A program made the position numbers and the translations under genes. 64,000 nucleotides of DNA from assembly GCF_032268605.1 (NCBI RefSeq), contig NZ_CP130318.1:2142001-2206000 (forward strand), given 5' to 3'. The DNA comes from Paenibacillus aurantius. GTDB lineage: Bacteria > Bacillota > Bacilli > Paenibacillales > NBRC-103111. This document shows, piece after piece, positions 1 through 9,391 of the stretch. The first letter of the stretch is position 1. Each line of letters starts with the position of its first letter. The notes beneath the pieces were generated by a model. It ran no database searches, had not been told where the DNA came from, and saw only the letters and a program-made list of their open reading frames with translations.

Positions 1-279
1 CGGCTGAGCGTCGACTACGTGGCCCGGCAGCTTGGGCTGACCGCCAACTATTTCAGCAACCTGTTTAAGAAAGAGATGGGCGTGGGGTTTGTAGAGTATG
101 TGGGAGGAGTCCGCCTCGAAGAAGCCAAACGGAATCTGATCGAGACGAACCATAAAATAAAGGAGATAGCGGATCGGGTAGGGTTTGAGGATCCTCATTA
201 TTTTGGCATCTGGTTCAAAGACAACACCGGGCTTTCCCCGTCGCAGTACCGCAAAATGATGGTCGCCGCCCGGGCTTAG
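1..279 (+). CDS. AraC-family regulator, C-terminal DNA-binding part (5' end outside window)
   Basis: Reading frame 1 is open from the first base, so the gene begins upstream of the window and only about 92 residues are visible. They form the second half of an AraC/XylS DNA-binding domain. A first helix-turn-helix (LTANYFSNLFKKEMG) is followed by a second (IKEIADRVGFEDPHYFGIWFKDNTGLSPSQYR), which carries the family signature GF-x-D-x-x-YF and a closing P-x-x-YR. The protein ends a few residues later. The spacing and sequence resemble the C termini of the YesN-type response regulators and sensor-regulators found elsewhere in this window. The N-terminal domain, which would show the signal it responds to, cannot be seen. 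Confidence 0.9.
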   Translation, partial: RLSVDYVARQLGLTANYFSNLFKKEMGVGFVEYVGGVRLEEAKRNLIETNHKIKEIADRVGFEDPHYFGIWFKDNTGLSPSQYRKMMVAARA

Positions 280-303
280 GCTTAACGGCTTAACGGCTTA
301 ACG
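280..303. repeat. Three tandem copies of an 8-bp unit (GCTTAACG)
   Basis: The unit GCTTAACG occurs three times in direct succession between the convergent ends of the AraC-type gene and the HIT gene. The HIT stop codon lies inside the array. It reads as a short slippage-prone tract and I see no hairpin with a T-run here. Confidence 0.6.
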
Positions 304-703
304 CCCTTGCCATCTTGTCCCGGGTCTGGCTTAACCGCTTTTCCGCTCCATGCGGATGAATAGGCTCGCTCCACGTAAATCCATCGCCCTCGTAACGGGG
401 GATCACGTGCATATGGTAATGGGTGAGGTCGTTAAACTTGCCTCCATTCTGGCAGATGGTTATGCCATCCGGGCTGAACAAGCTCTTAAGCACAAGGGAA
501 AGCTTTTGCGAAGCTTCCATAATAGCGTGGGCCGTTTCGGATTCCATTTCTTCCACATCCAAGTAATGCTGCTTGGGGAGAATCAAAGCATGTCCTTCAT
601 TAAAAGGGGCGATATCCAGGACGCAGGCCAGGAGCTCATTCTCATACACCGTATTTACGCCGGGCTCCCTTCCGTTCGCGATCCGGCATCCCAAACATTC
701 CAT
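290..703 (-). CDS. HIT family nucleotide-binding hydrolase
   Basis: This 137-residue protein has the size and layout of a bacterial histidine-triad (HIT) protein. The triad H95-Y-H97-M-H99-V is visible near the C-terminal third, preceded by an N-Q-G-like stretch (CQNGGKFNDLTHYH). The N-terminal half contains the usual 'ALILPKQH' strand. HIT proteins hydrolyse or transfer nucleotidyl groups, for example adenosine phosphoramidates or dinucleoside polyphosphates, in the cytoplasm. The N-terminal C-x-x-C (MECLGC) could hold a metal. It is divergent from the DUF2264 gene and convergent with the upstream regulator, so it appears monocistronic. The exact substrate cannot be told from sequence. Confidence 0.88.
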   Translation of the reverse strand: MECLGCRIANGREPGVNTVYENELLACVLDIAPFNEGHALILPKQHYLDVEEMESETAHAIMEASQKLSLVLKSLFSPDGITICQNGGKFNDLTHYHMHVIPRYEGDGFTWSEPIHPHGAEKRLSQTRDKMARALSR

Positions 704-771
704 GCGGGTTCCCTCCTCCTAGAGATAATCTGTCTTGCTTATTCGACTCCTCTGTCCCGTATTCCTTGTTG

Positions 772-820
772 TTGCTTTCAAAGCGGGATTTTTCTATAGT
801 TAGTTTTGTAAGCGAATTCA
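772..820 (+). promoter_or_regulatory. Promoter with cre-like CcpA site ahead of the DUF2264 gene
   Basis: A -35-like TTGCTT (772-777) and a -10-like TATAGT (795-800) are separated by 17 bp. The 14 bases at 807-820 (TGTAAGCGAATTCA) match the cre consensus TGWAANCGNTNWCA at 13 positions, with the central CG intact. The site sits at about the expected transcription start, a placement typical of CcpA repression. The consensus is recalled knowledge and binding is inferred. Confidence 0.55.
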
Positions 821-841
821 TATGAAGAGAGAAGGGCAAAT

Positions 842-1978
842 ATGGGCCAAGATCGATCCTACTGGATTAAAACGCTGCAGCGCATCACAGAACCCGTTCT
901 TCAGTCGCTGGCCGAACGAAGGCTGCGTGCCGTCATGCCGGTCGAAGGCAAAACCGGGGACCGGTCGTCCTGTACCCACCTGGAAGCGCTGGGCCGTACT
1001 CTGGCCGGCATCTCCCCCTGGCTCGAGACCGGCAGCCGGACGGGGGAAGAAGGGAAGCTGAGGGAGCGGCTCGCCGGGCTCGCCCGAGAAGCGATCGATG
1101 CCGCCACGGATCCGGCTTCCCCGGACTTTATGAACTTTGACAAGGGAAGCCAGCCGCTCGTGGATGCGGCTTTCCTTGCTCACGCTTTGCTGAGGGCTCC
1201 CCAGGAGCTTTATGCGAAGCTGGCCCCGCATGTCCGCGAGAATCTGGGTGCAGCCCTGCTATCGACAAGGGTGATCCGGCCGGGCTTCAACAATTGGCTG
1301 CTGTTCAGCGCCATGATCGAAACCGCGCTGTACCGGATGGGCCATGCCTGGGACCGGATGCGGGTGGATTATGCCCTCCGCCAGCATGAACAGTGGTACG
1401 CAGGGGATGGGGCTTACGGTGATGGGCCGGCTTTTCACTGGGATTATTACAACAGCTTTGTCATTCAGCCCATGCTGGTGGACATTCTGGATGCGGTCGG
1501 AGAGGAATACGGAGAGTGGAAGGGGCTGCGCGACAAGGTCATCACCCGGGCGGTCCGGTATGCGGCCGTTCAAGAACGGCTGATCTCGCCGGAAGGGACT
1601 TATCCGCCCATCGGCCGATCGCTGGCGTACCGGTTCGGAGCGTTCCAGCACCTGTCTCTCATGGCCCTGCGGGAGCAGCTTCCCGTGGAGGTCGAGCCGG
1701 CCCAGGTCCGCTGCGCGTTAACGGCGGTGATCCGCCGGCAGATCGAGATGCCCGGGACCTTCGATGAGAACGGCTGGCTTACGATCGGCTTTGCCGGCCG
1801 GCAGCCGGAGACGGGCGAAGCCTACATATCAACGGGAAGCCTCTACCTGTGCACCACGGTCTTCCTCGCGCTCGGATTATCTCCCGATGCCCCCTTCTGG
1901 CAGGGAGAAGCGGACTGGACCGCCCGCAAAGCCTGGTCCGGCGCGCCGGTTGCGATCGACAAGGCGATACCGGGTTGA
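842..1978 (+). CDS. DUF2264 family protein
   Basis: This 378-residue cytoplasmic protein has no signal peptide. Its opening (SYWIKTLQRITEPVL), the early 'R..MPVE' segment and the motifs NFDKGSQPLVDAAFLAHALLR and YGDGPAFHWDYYNSFVIQPMLVDIL are those of DUF2264 proteins. These are helical-toroid proteins found beside pectin and rhamnogalacturonan enzymes. No catalytic activity is firmly established to my knowledge, though an (alpha/alpha)-barrel hydrolase or lyase fold is plausible. An ATG preceded by AGAAGGG is the chosen start. The next gene, a GH95 enzyme, follows after about 100 bp. A promoter and a cre-like site lie directly upstream, suggesting catabolite repression. Confidence 0.8.
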   Translation: MGQDRSYWIKTLQRITEPVLQSLAERRLRAVMPVEGKTGDRSSCTHLEALGRTLAGISPWLETGSRTGEEGKLRERLAGLAREAIDAATDPASPDFMNFDKGSQPLVDAAFLAHALLRAPQELYAKLAPHVRENLGAALLSTRVIRPGFNNWLLFSAMIETALYRMGHAWDRMRVDYALRQHEQWYAGDGAYGDGPAFHWDYYNSFVIQPMLVDILDAVGEEYGEWKGLRDKVITRAVRYAAVQERLISPEGTYPPIGRSLAYRFGAFQHLSLMALREQLPVEVEPAQVRCALTAVIRRQIEMPGTFDENGWLTIGFAGRQPETGEAYISTGSLYLCTTVFLALGLSPDAPFWQGEADWTARKAWSGAPVAIDKAIPG

Positions 1979-2079
1979 GCCGCTCCCCAGCCCCGAAACC
2001 GGAATACCTGCTATTACCTGTACAAAGGGCTGGGGTTATGGTTTATTGACAGGGAAGGACTTGTTAAGGAGGTGCCAGG

Positions 2080-4455
2080 ATGAAGCTTATGTATGAAAAT
2101 CCCGCCCGGGTATGGACCGAAGCCCTTCCAATCGGAAACGGGCGGCTTGGAGCCATGGTGTTCGGAGGGATCGAGAAGGAGCGCCTTCAGCTGAACGAGG
2201 ATACGCTGTGGTCGGGAAGCCCAAAGGACGGAAACAACCCCAACGCGCGGAAGGTGCTTCCGGAGGTTCGCCGATTGATAGCGGAGGGCCGGTACGAAGA
2301 GGCTGACCGGAGGAGCCGGGAGATGATGGGGCCCTACACCCAGTCCTATATGCCGCTGGGCGATCTGTGGATCCACCAGGAAGCGGAGGGCGAAGCGGCA
2401 GGCTACCGAAGGGAACTGGATTTGGTATCGGGGACGGCGAATGCCGAATACCGGATAGGAGACGTGACCTACAGGCGTCGTTACTTCGCCTCGTACCCCG
2501 ATCAAGTGATCGTGGTGCGTCTGGAGGCGACTAAGCCCGGTTCTCTTCATTTTATAGTAAAACTGGACAGCCTGCTTCCTTATGAAACGGCGGCGGAGGA
2601 TGGGGAGCTCGTCATAAGGGGGACGGCCCCCGAGCATGTCGATCCTAATTATTACGACAGGGAGCAGCCTGTTGTCTATGGAGATCGGGGGACAAGCCGG
2701 GCCATGCTGTTCGAAGGAAGAGTGAGCGTCCGCCTTGAGGAGGGAAGCTTCCGGGCAGAGGAGACGGGTCTCCGCGTTAAGGGAGCGACGACGGCTACGC
2801 TCTATTTTACGGCGGCTACCAGCTTCAACGGGTATGACAAGCCCCCGGGAAGAAACCAGGAGGACTTGAGCCGGGTAAATGCGGATCGTTTGATGGCCGC
2901 GATGAGTAAGCCCTATGAGGCTCTGCTGCGGGGCCATTCGGAGGATTACCGGTCGCTGTTCGACCGGGTGGAGCTGCGGCTCGGGGGCGGGAAGGAAGCG
3001 GCCGATCTGCCGACGGATGCCCGCGTGTCGGAAGAGGGGGCGAGGGATCCCGGGCTCGTGGAGCTTCTGTTTCAGTACGGGCGGTATCTGATGATTGCCA
3101 GCTCACGGCCGGGTACGCAGCCCGCCAACCTGCAGGGAATCTGGAACCGGGAGATCCGGCCGCCGTGGAGCAGCAACTGGACGCTTAATATCAACGCGCA
3201 AATGAACTATTGGCCGGCCGAAACGTGCAACTTGGCCGAGTGCCATCAGCCGTTCCTCGACTACATAGAGAACCTGTCGCATAACGGCAGGAAAACAGCC
3301 GAGGTGAATTACGGCTGCCGGGGATGGACGGCGCATCACAACTCCGATATCTGGGGACTGACGGCTCCGGTCGGGGACTACGGACACGGCGATCCGGTCT
3401 GGGCGCTGTGGCCCATGGCGGGCGCCTGGCTGAGCCAGCACTTGTGGGAGCATTATGCGTTCGGAGGAGGGGAGGAGTACCTGCGCGAGACGGCCTATCC
3501 GGTCATGAAGGAAGCGGCGCTCTTCTGCCTGGATTGGCTTGTCGCGGATGAGCAAGGGCGGTTGACCACCTCCCCCTCCACGTCTCCGGAGCATAAATTC
3601 GTGACGGAGGACGGGCAGAAGGCTGCCGTTTCCTCGTCGGCCACGATGGATATGGCGCTGATCTGGGATCTGTTTACGAACGGGATCGAAGCGTCGGAGG
3701 TGCTGGATACGGATGAGGACTTCCGGAGGACGCTCCTGGATGCCCGGAGCCGGCTGTTTCCCTTGAAGGCCGGGAGGCACGGGCAGCTGCAGGAATGGTC
3801 CTCCGATTGGGAGGACGAGGATATTCATCACCGCCACGTCTCCCATCTGTTCGGCGTTTACCCGGGCCGGCAGCTGACCAAGGATGGAATGCCCGGATGG
3901 TACGAGGCGGCGAGACGCTCCCTCGAACGGCGCGGGGATGAGGGCACCGGGTGGAGCCTTGCCTGGAAGATCTGCTTATGGGCCCGTTTCGGGGAAGGAA
4001 CCCGCGCGTGGGGACTAATCTCGAACCTCCTGCAGCTGGTTGAGGAAGGCAGGGAGGGTCATCACCGTGGAGGAGTATACCCTAACCTGTTCGACGCCCA
4101 TCCTCCTTTTCAGATCGACGGGAATTTCGGCTTTACCGCCGGAGTGGCCGAAATGCTGATGCAGTCCCACACGGGGGCTATCCAGCTGCTGCCGGCCCTC
4201 CCGCCGCAATGGCGGGAGGGAGAAGTGAAAGGGCTGCGGGCGCGGGGAGGCTTTGAGGTCGGTTTGCAGTGGAAGGAAGGCTCTCTCACTCGGGCGGACC
4301 TCCGTTCCCTGAACGGGGAAAGATGCTTCGTAGAAGGGGAGCCTGACCTGCAGGCCGAAGAAGACGGAGTCCCAATCGAATGGCAAACGGAGGCGAACGG
4401 GAGACGGTTCTTTGAAACGACTGCGGGAAGAACCTACACGCTTCGGCGTGCGTAA
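2080..4455 (+). CDS. Glycoside hydrolase family 95 (alpha-L-fucosidase / alpha-L-galactosidase type)
   Basis: The protein has 791 residues and no signal peptide. The N-terminal beta-sandwich begins with the GH95 hallmark [19 protein letters not shown], followed by LNEDTLWSG. The (alpha/alpha)6 catalytic barrel carries the pair N370-I-N372 in [12 protein letters not shown], a candidate acid E572 in QEWSSDW, the [13 protein letters not shown] motif, and D680 in [11 protein letters not shown]. All catalytic positions known for bifidobacterial AfcA therefore appear to be present. The family releases terminal alpha-L-fucose or alpha-L-galactose from glycans; in pectin these sugars occur on rhamnogalacturonan II and xyloglucan side chains. 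AAGGAGGT lies seven bases before the ATG. A terminator follows, so it ends a two-gene unit with the DUF2264 gene. Confidence 0.9.
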   Translation: MKLMYENPARVWTEALPIGNGRLGAMVFGGIEKERLQLNEDTLWSGSPKDGNNPNARKVLPEVRRLIAEGRYEEADRRSREMMGPYTQSYMPLGDLWIHQEAEGEAAGYRRELDLVSGTANAEYRIGDVTYRRRYFASYPDQVIVVRLEATKPGSLHFIVKLDSLLPYETAAEDGELVIRGTAPEHVDPNYYDREQPVVYGDRGTSRAMLFEGRVSVRLEEGSFRAEETGLRVKGATTATLYFTAATSFNGYDKPPGRNQEDLSRVNADRLMAAMSKPYEALLRGHSEDYRSLFDRVELRLGGGKEAADLPTDARVSEEGARDPGLVELLFQYGRYLMIASSRPGTQPANLQGIWNREIRPPWSSNWTLNINAQMNYWPAETCNLAECHQPFLDYIENLSHNGRKTAEVNYGCRGWTAHHNSDIWGLTAPVGDYGHGDPVWALWPMAGAWLSQHLWEHYAFGGGEEYLRETAYPVMKEAALFCLDWLVADEQGRLTTSPSTSPEHKFVTEDGQKAAVSSSATMDMALIWDLFTNGIEASEVLDTDEDFRRTLLDARSRLFPLKAGRHGQLQEWSSDWEDEDIHHRHVSHLFGVYPGRQLTKDGMPGWYEAARRSLERRGDEGTGWSLAWKICLWARFGEGTRAWGLISNLLQLVEEGREGHHRGGVYPNLFDAHPPFQIDGNFGFTAGVAEMLMQSHTGAIQLLPALPPQWREGEVKGLRARGGFEVGLQWKEGSLTRADLRSLNGERCFVEGEPDLQAEEDGVPIEWQTEANGRRFFETTAGRTYTLRRA

Positions 4456-4487
4456 CGGCTTAGGTAAACAACGAACTGCCTATTGAT

Positions 4488-4527
4488 AAAGATGGAGCGG
4501 GAGGGAATCTTCCGCTCCATCTTTTTT
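4488..4527 (+). terminator. Rho-independent terminator after GH95 gene
   Basis: A stem AAGATGGAGCGG / CCGCTCCATCTT with an 11-12-base loop is followed by TTTTTT. Confidence 0.85.
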
Positions 4528-4820
4528 GTTGCAAATTGGGCTGCCGGGCCGGCAGACTGGCTTCAAGGAGGCGGTTAACCGATCCGCCAGCGAGTGAGCC
4601 GAAACCGCAGAAACCCTTGCCGTTTCGCGTTTTTTCCGGCTGGGGGCGGGGAATCGTTTTTGTGCATGGGATGGAGAAACGGGCCATTGAACCCGCCCGC
4701 TGCGAAAAGTAAGATGGCGGTATAACGGGAAGGGAGGCGAACCATGGAACGGAAAAACGGAATAACCGGACGCTGATTGTAAGCGGTTACGAAGTCATTC
4801 TATTGAGCAGGAGGTAAACG
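4528..4820 (+). promoter_or_regulatory. Leader region of pectate lyase gene with cre-like site and mini-ORF
   Basis: No conventional gene is visible. The bases at 4778-4791 (TGTAAGCGGTTACG) match the cre consensus at 13 of 14 positions with the central CG. Just upstream, an ATG at 4744 preceded by GGGAGGCG opens a 10-codon frame ending at 4776, two bases before the cre-like site. A TATAAC at 4721-4726 could be a -10 box, but no good -35 box is present at the right distance. A short inverted repeat CTGCCG/CGGCAG lies near 4541-4555 without a T-run. CcpA control is inferred from the match. Confidence 0.5.
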
Positions 4821-7800
4821 ATGAAAAGATGGCTGGGGCTCCTGATGAGCCTCGTAATGGTTTGGTCCCTTTGGCAGCTTCCGACTCCCGCCGCCCATGC
4901 GGGATATGACAGGCTGCCGGCGTTCCCGGGAGCGGAAGGCTTCGGGTATGCGGCGGCAGGCGGTCGGGGAGGAGAGGTCTATCATGTGACGAGCTATGAG
5001 CTGACAGGTCCGGGTACCTTTCATGATGCGCTTCTGACAGCGGGGGCCACACCGAGAACCATTGTATTCGACATTTCCGGGGAGATCACCATTCCCCAGA
5101 TCGTGGTGAAGAACAAGGCCAACATTACCATCGCCGGCCAAACGGCCGCAGGGGATGGGGTGACCATCCGCGGAAACAACATCCGGTTTATTAACTGCAG
5201 CGACATCGTCGTCCGCTATTTGCGTTTCCGCATGGGCCACCAGAGCTTTCAGGACGACACCATGTATTTTGAAGACTGCCAGAACGTGATGATCGACCAC
5301 TCCTCCTTCTCGTGGGGAAGCGATGAAGTGTTGTCCATCAAGAGCAAGGATTATGATCATCCGAAATCCAAAAACATTTCCGTACAGTGGTCCATCATCT
5401 CCGAAGGACTGCTCACCCACTCCATGGGCGGATTGATCGAGATGAACACGATCACCATGCACCATAACCTGTATGCCCACAACAACGACCGCAACCCCAA
5501 AACCAAGGGCCAAATCGATTTCGTCAACAACATCATCTACAACTGGGGAAGCTTCCCTTATGTAGCCGGCGGAGAATCGGGAACGAAGAGCTTCGGTAAC
5601 GTTGTCGGCAATACCTTCATCGCCGGCATCAACTCCGCGAATCCCGATTACGCCGTGGTACGCGGCAACGAGAATTATCAGGTGTATCTGGCCGATAACC
5701 GGATCGACAGCAACCGGAACGGCGTTCTGGACGGAACGGACACCGGGACCGGCATGATCGAGCCGGAAAGGCCGAGTATCGTGGTGACGGAGCGCTTCGA
5801 ATATCCTCCGGTCCATACGCAGAAACCCGAGGAAGCCTACGAGCTTGTACTGAAGCATTCCGGCGCTTCCCTAAACCGCGATGCGGTCGATAAGCGTGTC
5901 ATCGACAGCGTCATGAAGCAAACCGGAGCCATTATCGGAAACGAACAGGATGCCGGCGGGTTTCCGGTTCTAAGGAAGGGAACTGCCCCTGCCGATACGG
6001 ATCGTGACGGGATGCCTGACGTATGGGAAAGGGCCCATAGGCTTAATCCAGCCGATCCGGAGGACCGGAACGGAGACCGCGATGGTGACGGCTATACCAA
6101 CCTGGAAGAATATCTGAATGAGCTCGCGGCACCCGGGTTCCCCGGGAACTACCCCACCTCCCCGCCGGCTTGGACAGGCACGCCGTTCGAGCCGCCCGCC
6201 ATCCCTGTGGAAGAGCCGGAACCGGTGCCGGTGCCAACCCTGGATGGGAAAACGGTGCGAAATGTGGTCATAACGGACAACAGCAGCAATGGCGCCGCCA
6301 ACGCCGCCAACTGGTCGATTCAGCAAAATCTGCAAGCCGGAGACTTGGTAGCCGGGGACCGGATGACCGGAAGCAAGGTATACCGGTTCGCTTCCATCCC
6401 GGATTCCTTGAAGGGGATGGAATGGCTCCGGTCGCCCGTCGCCTCCAGGAGCGCCACCAATCCCGATGTGGTCTCGTTCTACCTGGCCGCGGATACGGAC
6501 GTCTATGTCGCTCACGATGCACGCATATCGTCCAAGCCCGAATGGCTGAGCTCGGCCTACGAAGACACGGGGCTTACCATTGCGGACGATCAGCCGATCA
6601 CCTTCAACCTGTTCAAGAAGCATTATCCGGCTGGAGCTCACGTCGTCATGGGGGCCAATAACGGCTCGTCCTCCATGAACTACTTCGTTATTCTGAAGCC
6701 GACCGATCCCGGAACGGCTCCCCCTGCGGCTCCCCCCGCCGGGTTAGAGGGGAAAAGGACGGAGGGGCCGGCCGTTTCCCTCGGATGGCAGCCGGCAAGC
6801 GGAGCCGGCGCTTACTTGATTTACCGCTCCACCCCGACGGATCCTTACTTCAAGGCGGTGGGAAGCTCGGCAAAGCCTGAATTTACGGACGACGGCGCGG
6901 CTTTCGGCGGAGTCTACCGGTACCGGGTGTCCGCGCTTAACGCTGGAGGGGAGTCCCCTCTGTCTGGCGGTGTGGAAGTACCGGTCTACGATGCGTCCCA
7001 GCCTGCTCCGGTCTCACCGGCCGGATTGAAGATTACGGAGGCGAAGAGCCTTTCCGTCAAAATGGCCTGGACACCCGTAGAGGGTGCCGTCAGCTATGGA
7101 ATATTCCGATCGGGCGCCCCCGACGGGGCTTATGAGCCGATCGGCACCACCACGGCCGCCCATTATACCGATAAATCCGTCGACCCCGCGACAACCTATT
7201 ATTATCGGGTCGCCGCCAGGTCGGCGGGAGGGGAATCGGCAAGGTCCGATTCTGTTAAGGCAGTTACCCTGCCGGCCGTCCCTGTTCCGCAAGCTCCGGA
7301 GGGACTAACGGCAGGAGAGGTGACCACCACCTCCTTTGCGATGGAATGGAAGCCGGCCGAATATGCGGAAACCTATTCGATTTACCGGAAGGCACAGGGC
7401 GACAATGACTTTTCCTTCCTTGCCAGCACCCCGGAACCCCGGTTTATCGACGATAGCGTCAGCGCCGGAAACAGCGGCTACAGCTACCGGGTGACGGCGG
7501 TTAACGAGAAGGGGGAATCTCCTCCTTCCCCTACTTTGGAGCTTTCCATGCCGCTGCCCGCCGCCCCGACCGATCTGCGCAGCGGCTTGAAAGGGGAAAC
7601 GTTCGTCGGCCTTATCTGGACCGTGGATGATCCTTCTCCGCAGTACAACATTTACCGGGAGTCCGCCGGGCGGCCCGCCGAGTCCGTAGGGTACGCGAAG
7701 GTTGAGACCTTCTACGACCGGACCGTAGAGCCTGGGGTGGAGTATACCTATTGGGTTAAAGCCAAAAACGCAACCGGCGAATCACCTCCGTCCGCTTCCC

Positions 7801-8072
7801 TTAAAGTGACAACGCCTCTGGTAAGGAACCTCGACCATTTGGATGAAGCTCTGGAGGCTGCGTATGCGGATGGGCTTATCTTCGATAAAGGAGTCTTGAA
7901 CAGCCTCCTCGCCAAGGTGAACCAGGCCCAACAGGGTAAGGAGAATTCTTCTAACGTCCTGCGTGCCCTGGAACAGGAACTGTCGGCCCTGGCCGGCAGC
8001 CAGGCGGATGCCTCCTTCGTCCGGAAGATAAGGGAGGACCTTCTCTATCTAGTAGAACAAGCGGAACTATAA
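4821..8072 (+). CDS. Secreted pectate lyase (PL1-like) with Ca-binding repeat, four FN3-like modules and helical C terminus
   Basis: The 1083-residue product begins with a Sec signal peptide (about residues 1-27, AHA-G cleavage). A parallel beta-helix follows (about 28-330), with AFPGAEGFGYAAAGGRGG, IDHSSFSWGSDE and HNNDRNPK. R224 in the last motif fits the Brønsted base of pectate lyases, which cleave polygalacturonate by calcium-dependent beta-elimination. Residues 391-435 contain D-x-D-x-D-G repeats of the thrombospondin-3/EF-hand type. A second beta-rich segment (about 475-625) has no clear family. Four fibronectin-III-like modules span about 633-726, 728-818, 820-911 and 911-1000, and a helical segment follows. 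It is one of only two clearly secreted enzymes here, so it probably starts polymer breakdown outside the cell. It is monocistronic, with a cre-like site upstream and a terminator downstream. Confidence 0.88.
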   Translation: MKRWLGLLMSLVMVWSLWQLPTPAAHAGYDRLPAFPGAEGFGYAAAGGRGGEVYHVTSYELTGPGTFHDALLTAGATPRTIVFDISGEITIPQIVVKNKANITIAGQTAAGDGVTIRGNNIRFINCSDIVVRYLRFRMGHQSFQDDTMYFEDCQNVMIDHSSFSWGSDEVLSIKSKDYDHPKSKNISVQWSIISEGLLTHSMGGLIEMNTITMHHNLYAHNNDRNPKTKGQIDFVNNIIYNWGSFPYVAGGESGTKSFGNVVGNTFIAGINSANPDYAVVRGNENYQVYLADNRIDSNRNGVLDGTDTGTGMIEPERPSIVVTERFEYPPVHTQKPEEAYELVLKHSGASLNRDAVDKRVIDSVMKQTGAIIGNEQDAGGFPVLRKGTAPADTDRDGMPDVWERAHRLNPADPEDRNGDRDGDGYTNLEEYLNELAAPGFPGNYPTSPPAWTGTPFEPPAIPVEEPEPVPVPTLDGKTVRNVVITDNSSNGAANAANWSIQQNLQAGDLVAGDRMTGSKVYRFASIPDSLKGMEWLRSPVASRSATNPDVVSFYLAADTDVYVAHDARISSKPEWLSSAYEDTGLTIADDQPITFNLFKKHYPAGAHVVMGANNGSSSMNYFVILKPTDPGTAPPAAPPAGLEGKRTEGPAVSLGWQPASGAGAYLIYRSTPTDPYFKAVGSSAKPEFTDDGAAFGGVYRYRVSALNAGGESPLSGGVEVPVYDASQPAPVSPAGLKITEAKSLSVKMAWTPVEGAVSYGIFRSGAPDGAYEPIGTTTAAHYTDKSVDPATTYYYRVAARSAGGESARSDSVKAVTLPAVPVPQAPEGLTAGEVTTTSFAMEWKPAEYAETYSIYRKAQGDNDFSFLASTPEPRFIDDSVSAGNSGYSYRVTAVNEKGESPPSPTLELSMPLPAAPTDLRSGLKGETFVGLIWTVDDPSPQYNIYRESAGRPAESVGYAKVETFYDRTVEPGVEYTYWVKAKNATGESPPSASLKVTTPLVRNLDHLDEALEAAYADGLIFDKGVLNSLLAKVNQAQQGKENSSNVLRALEQELSALAGSQADASFVRKIREDLLYLVEQAEL

Positions 8073-8122
8073 GCTTGCCCGCACGTTTCCGTTTCGGGAA
8101 CGAACATGATTCCTTATTCTCG

Positions 8123-8152
8123 AGGCTGTCCGATACCGGGCAGCCTTTTTTC
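8123..8152 (+). terminator. Rho-independent terminator after pectate lyase gene
   Basis: A stem AGGCTGTCC / GGGCAGCCT with a GATACC loop is followed by six T. Confidence 0.85.
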
Positions 8153-8422
8153 CGGCATCCACGGTCTCTGTCCTCATTAACCGATGCAACAGGACATCAA
8201 CCAATCCGCCAATCGGCTTGAAGAAGCATAGGGGACGGCCCGCCTTAACGAGTTATGAGAATAAGCCAAGCAAGGAAAGGGATAACCAAGGATGGCGGGC
8301 TGTCCAAACGCACCAAAATAGTCCAATCCCGGATCGGTTCATCCCCTGGAGGATTGAACGATTGAAGGAGGACGCCCGGGCAGGTACGATAGGCCTAACC
8401 GAAAAGAAGGAGGCCTGCGCCA
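8153..8422 (+). promoter_or_regulatory. Upstream region of transporter cassette B with long inverted repeat and weak promoter
   Basis: No supported gene lies here. A 12-base arm at 8233-8244 (GGACGGCCCGCC) pairs with 8294-8305 (GGCGGGCTGTCC) at 11 of 12 positions, with one further G-U pair possible, around a 49-base loop. A weak promoter TTGAAG (8362-8367), 17 bp, TACGAT (8385-8390) precedes the permease gene. It encloses the 8-bp palindrome GCCCGGGC. Both signals are weak. Confidence 0.3.
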
Positions 8423-9391
8423 GTGGCAGAGTTGTATACGGATTCAAAGCGCGGAATGACAGGCAGCGCGGCGGGAACCGCCAAGTCGGTACAGAACCGG
8501 TATCTCGCCAATATGCGGAAGCACTGGATGCTGTATGTCATGATCGTTCCCGGACTGTTGTATTTTCTGATTTTTAAATATGTTCCGCTTGCGGGCAGCG
8601 TCATTGCCTTTCAGAACTACCAGATCTTTAAGGGGATCACCGGAAGCTCCTGGGTGGGCTTGGATAATTTCCGCTACCTCATGACGTATCAGGATTTCTA
8701 CCTGGTGCTGAGGAACACGGCGACCATCGCCCTTTACCACCTCGTCTTCGGGTTCCCCGCCCCCATCATCCTGGCGCTTTTGTTTAACGAAGTGCGGCGG
8801 ATGTTTTTTAAACGGGTGGTGCAGAGCCTGTTCTATCTTCCCCACTTCTTGTCCTGGGTGGTCGTCGGGGGAATCGTTTTCGAGCTGTTGTCCAATCAAG
8901 GAATCGCGAATATGGTGCGCGGGTGGTTCGGCTTGGAGCCGGTCCTCTTCATGCAGCAGCAGCAGTATTTCCGGACCATCGTGGTGCTGTCCGCCATTTG
9001 GAAGGACGTGGGCTGGGGCACGATCATCTATTTGGCCGCCATCGCCGGAATCAACCCGAATCTGTATGAAGCGGCGGTCATGGACGGGGCGAGCCGGTGG
9101 AAGCAGACCATCCACATCACCCTGCCTACGATGTTTCCAACCATTCTCGTGCTGTTCCTGCTCAACATCGGCAACTTCCTCGAGCTTGGGTTCGACCAGA
9201 TCTATAACCTGCTTACGCCGATGACGTATTCGGTCGGGGATATTATCGAAACGTATGTCTACCGGGCAGGGGTTCTTCAAGGGCAGTACAGCGTAACGAC
9301 CGCGATTGGGCTGTTCCAATCGGTGATCGGGTTTATGCTGCTGTGGATCTTTAACCGGATGGCGCGAAAAACAGAACAGGGGTTGTGGTGA
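8423..9391 (+). CDS. Sugar ABC transporter permease, LplB family
   Basis: A 322-residue integral membrane protein with about six transmembrane helices. It carries the LplB/YteP signature near its start (HWMLYVMIVPGLLYFLIFKYVPLAGSVIAFQNY) and the EAA loop YEAAVMDGASRWKQTIHITLPTM, which docks the shared ATPase. It would form one half of the membrane channel that imports oligosaccharides released from rhamnogalacturonan or pectin. The GTG start is preceded by AAGAAGGAGG. Its stop codon overlaps the ATG of the next permease (TGATG), indicating translational coupling. No ATP-binding subunit is encoded in the cassette, so a housekeeping MsmX-type ATPase is expected. Confidence 0.9.
   Translation: MAELYTDSKRGMTGSAAGTAKSVQNRYLANMRKHWMLYVMIVPGLLYFLIFKYVPLAGSVIAFQNYQIFKGITGSSWVGLDNFRYLMTYQDFYLVLRNTATIALYHLVFGFPAPIILALLFNEVRRMFFKRVVQSLFYLPHFLSWVVVGGIVFELLSNQGIANMVRGWFGLEPVLFMQQQQYFRTIVVLSAIWKDVGWGTIIYLAAIAGINPNLYEAAVMDGASRWKQTIHITLPTMFPTILVLFLLNIGNFLELGFDQIYNLLTPMTYSVGDIIETYVYRAGVLQGQYSVTTAIGLFQSVIGFMLLWIFNRMARKTEQGLW

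Noticed and set aside
4800-5858. A 352-codon open frame opposite the pectate lyase gene
   Set aside because: It has no recognisable domain or ribosome site and is antisense to strong pectate lyase motifs.
8218-8577. A 119-codon open frame across the start of the first permease gene
   Set aside because: It overlaps the permease in another frame, has no family and ignores the strong ribosome site at 8404-8413.
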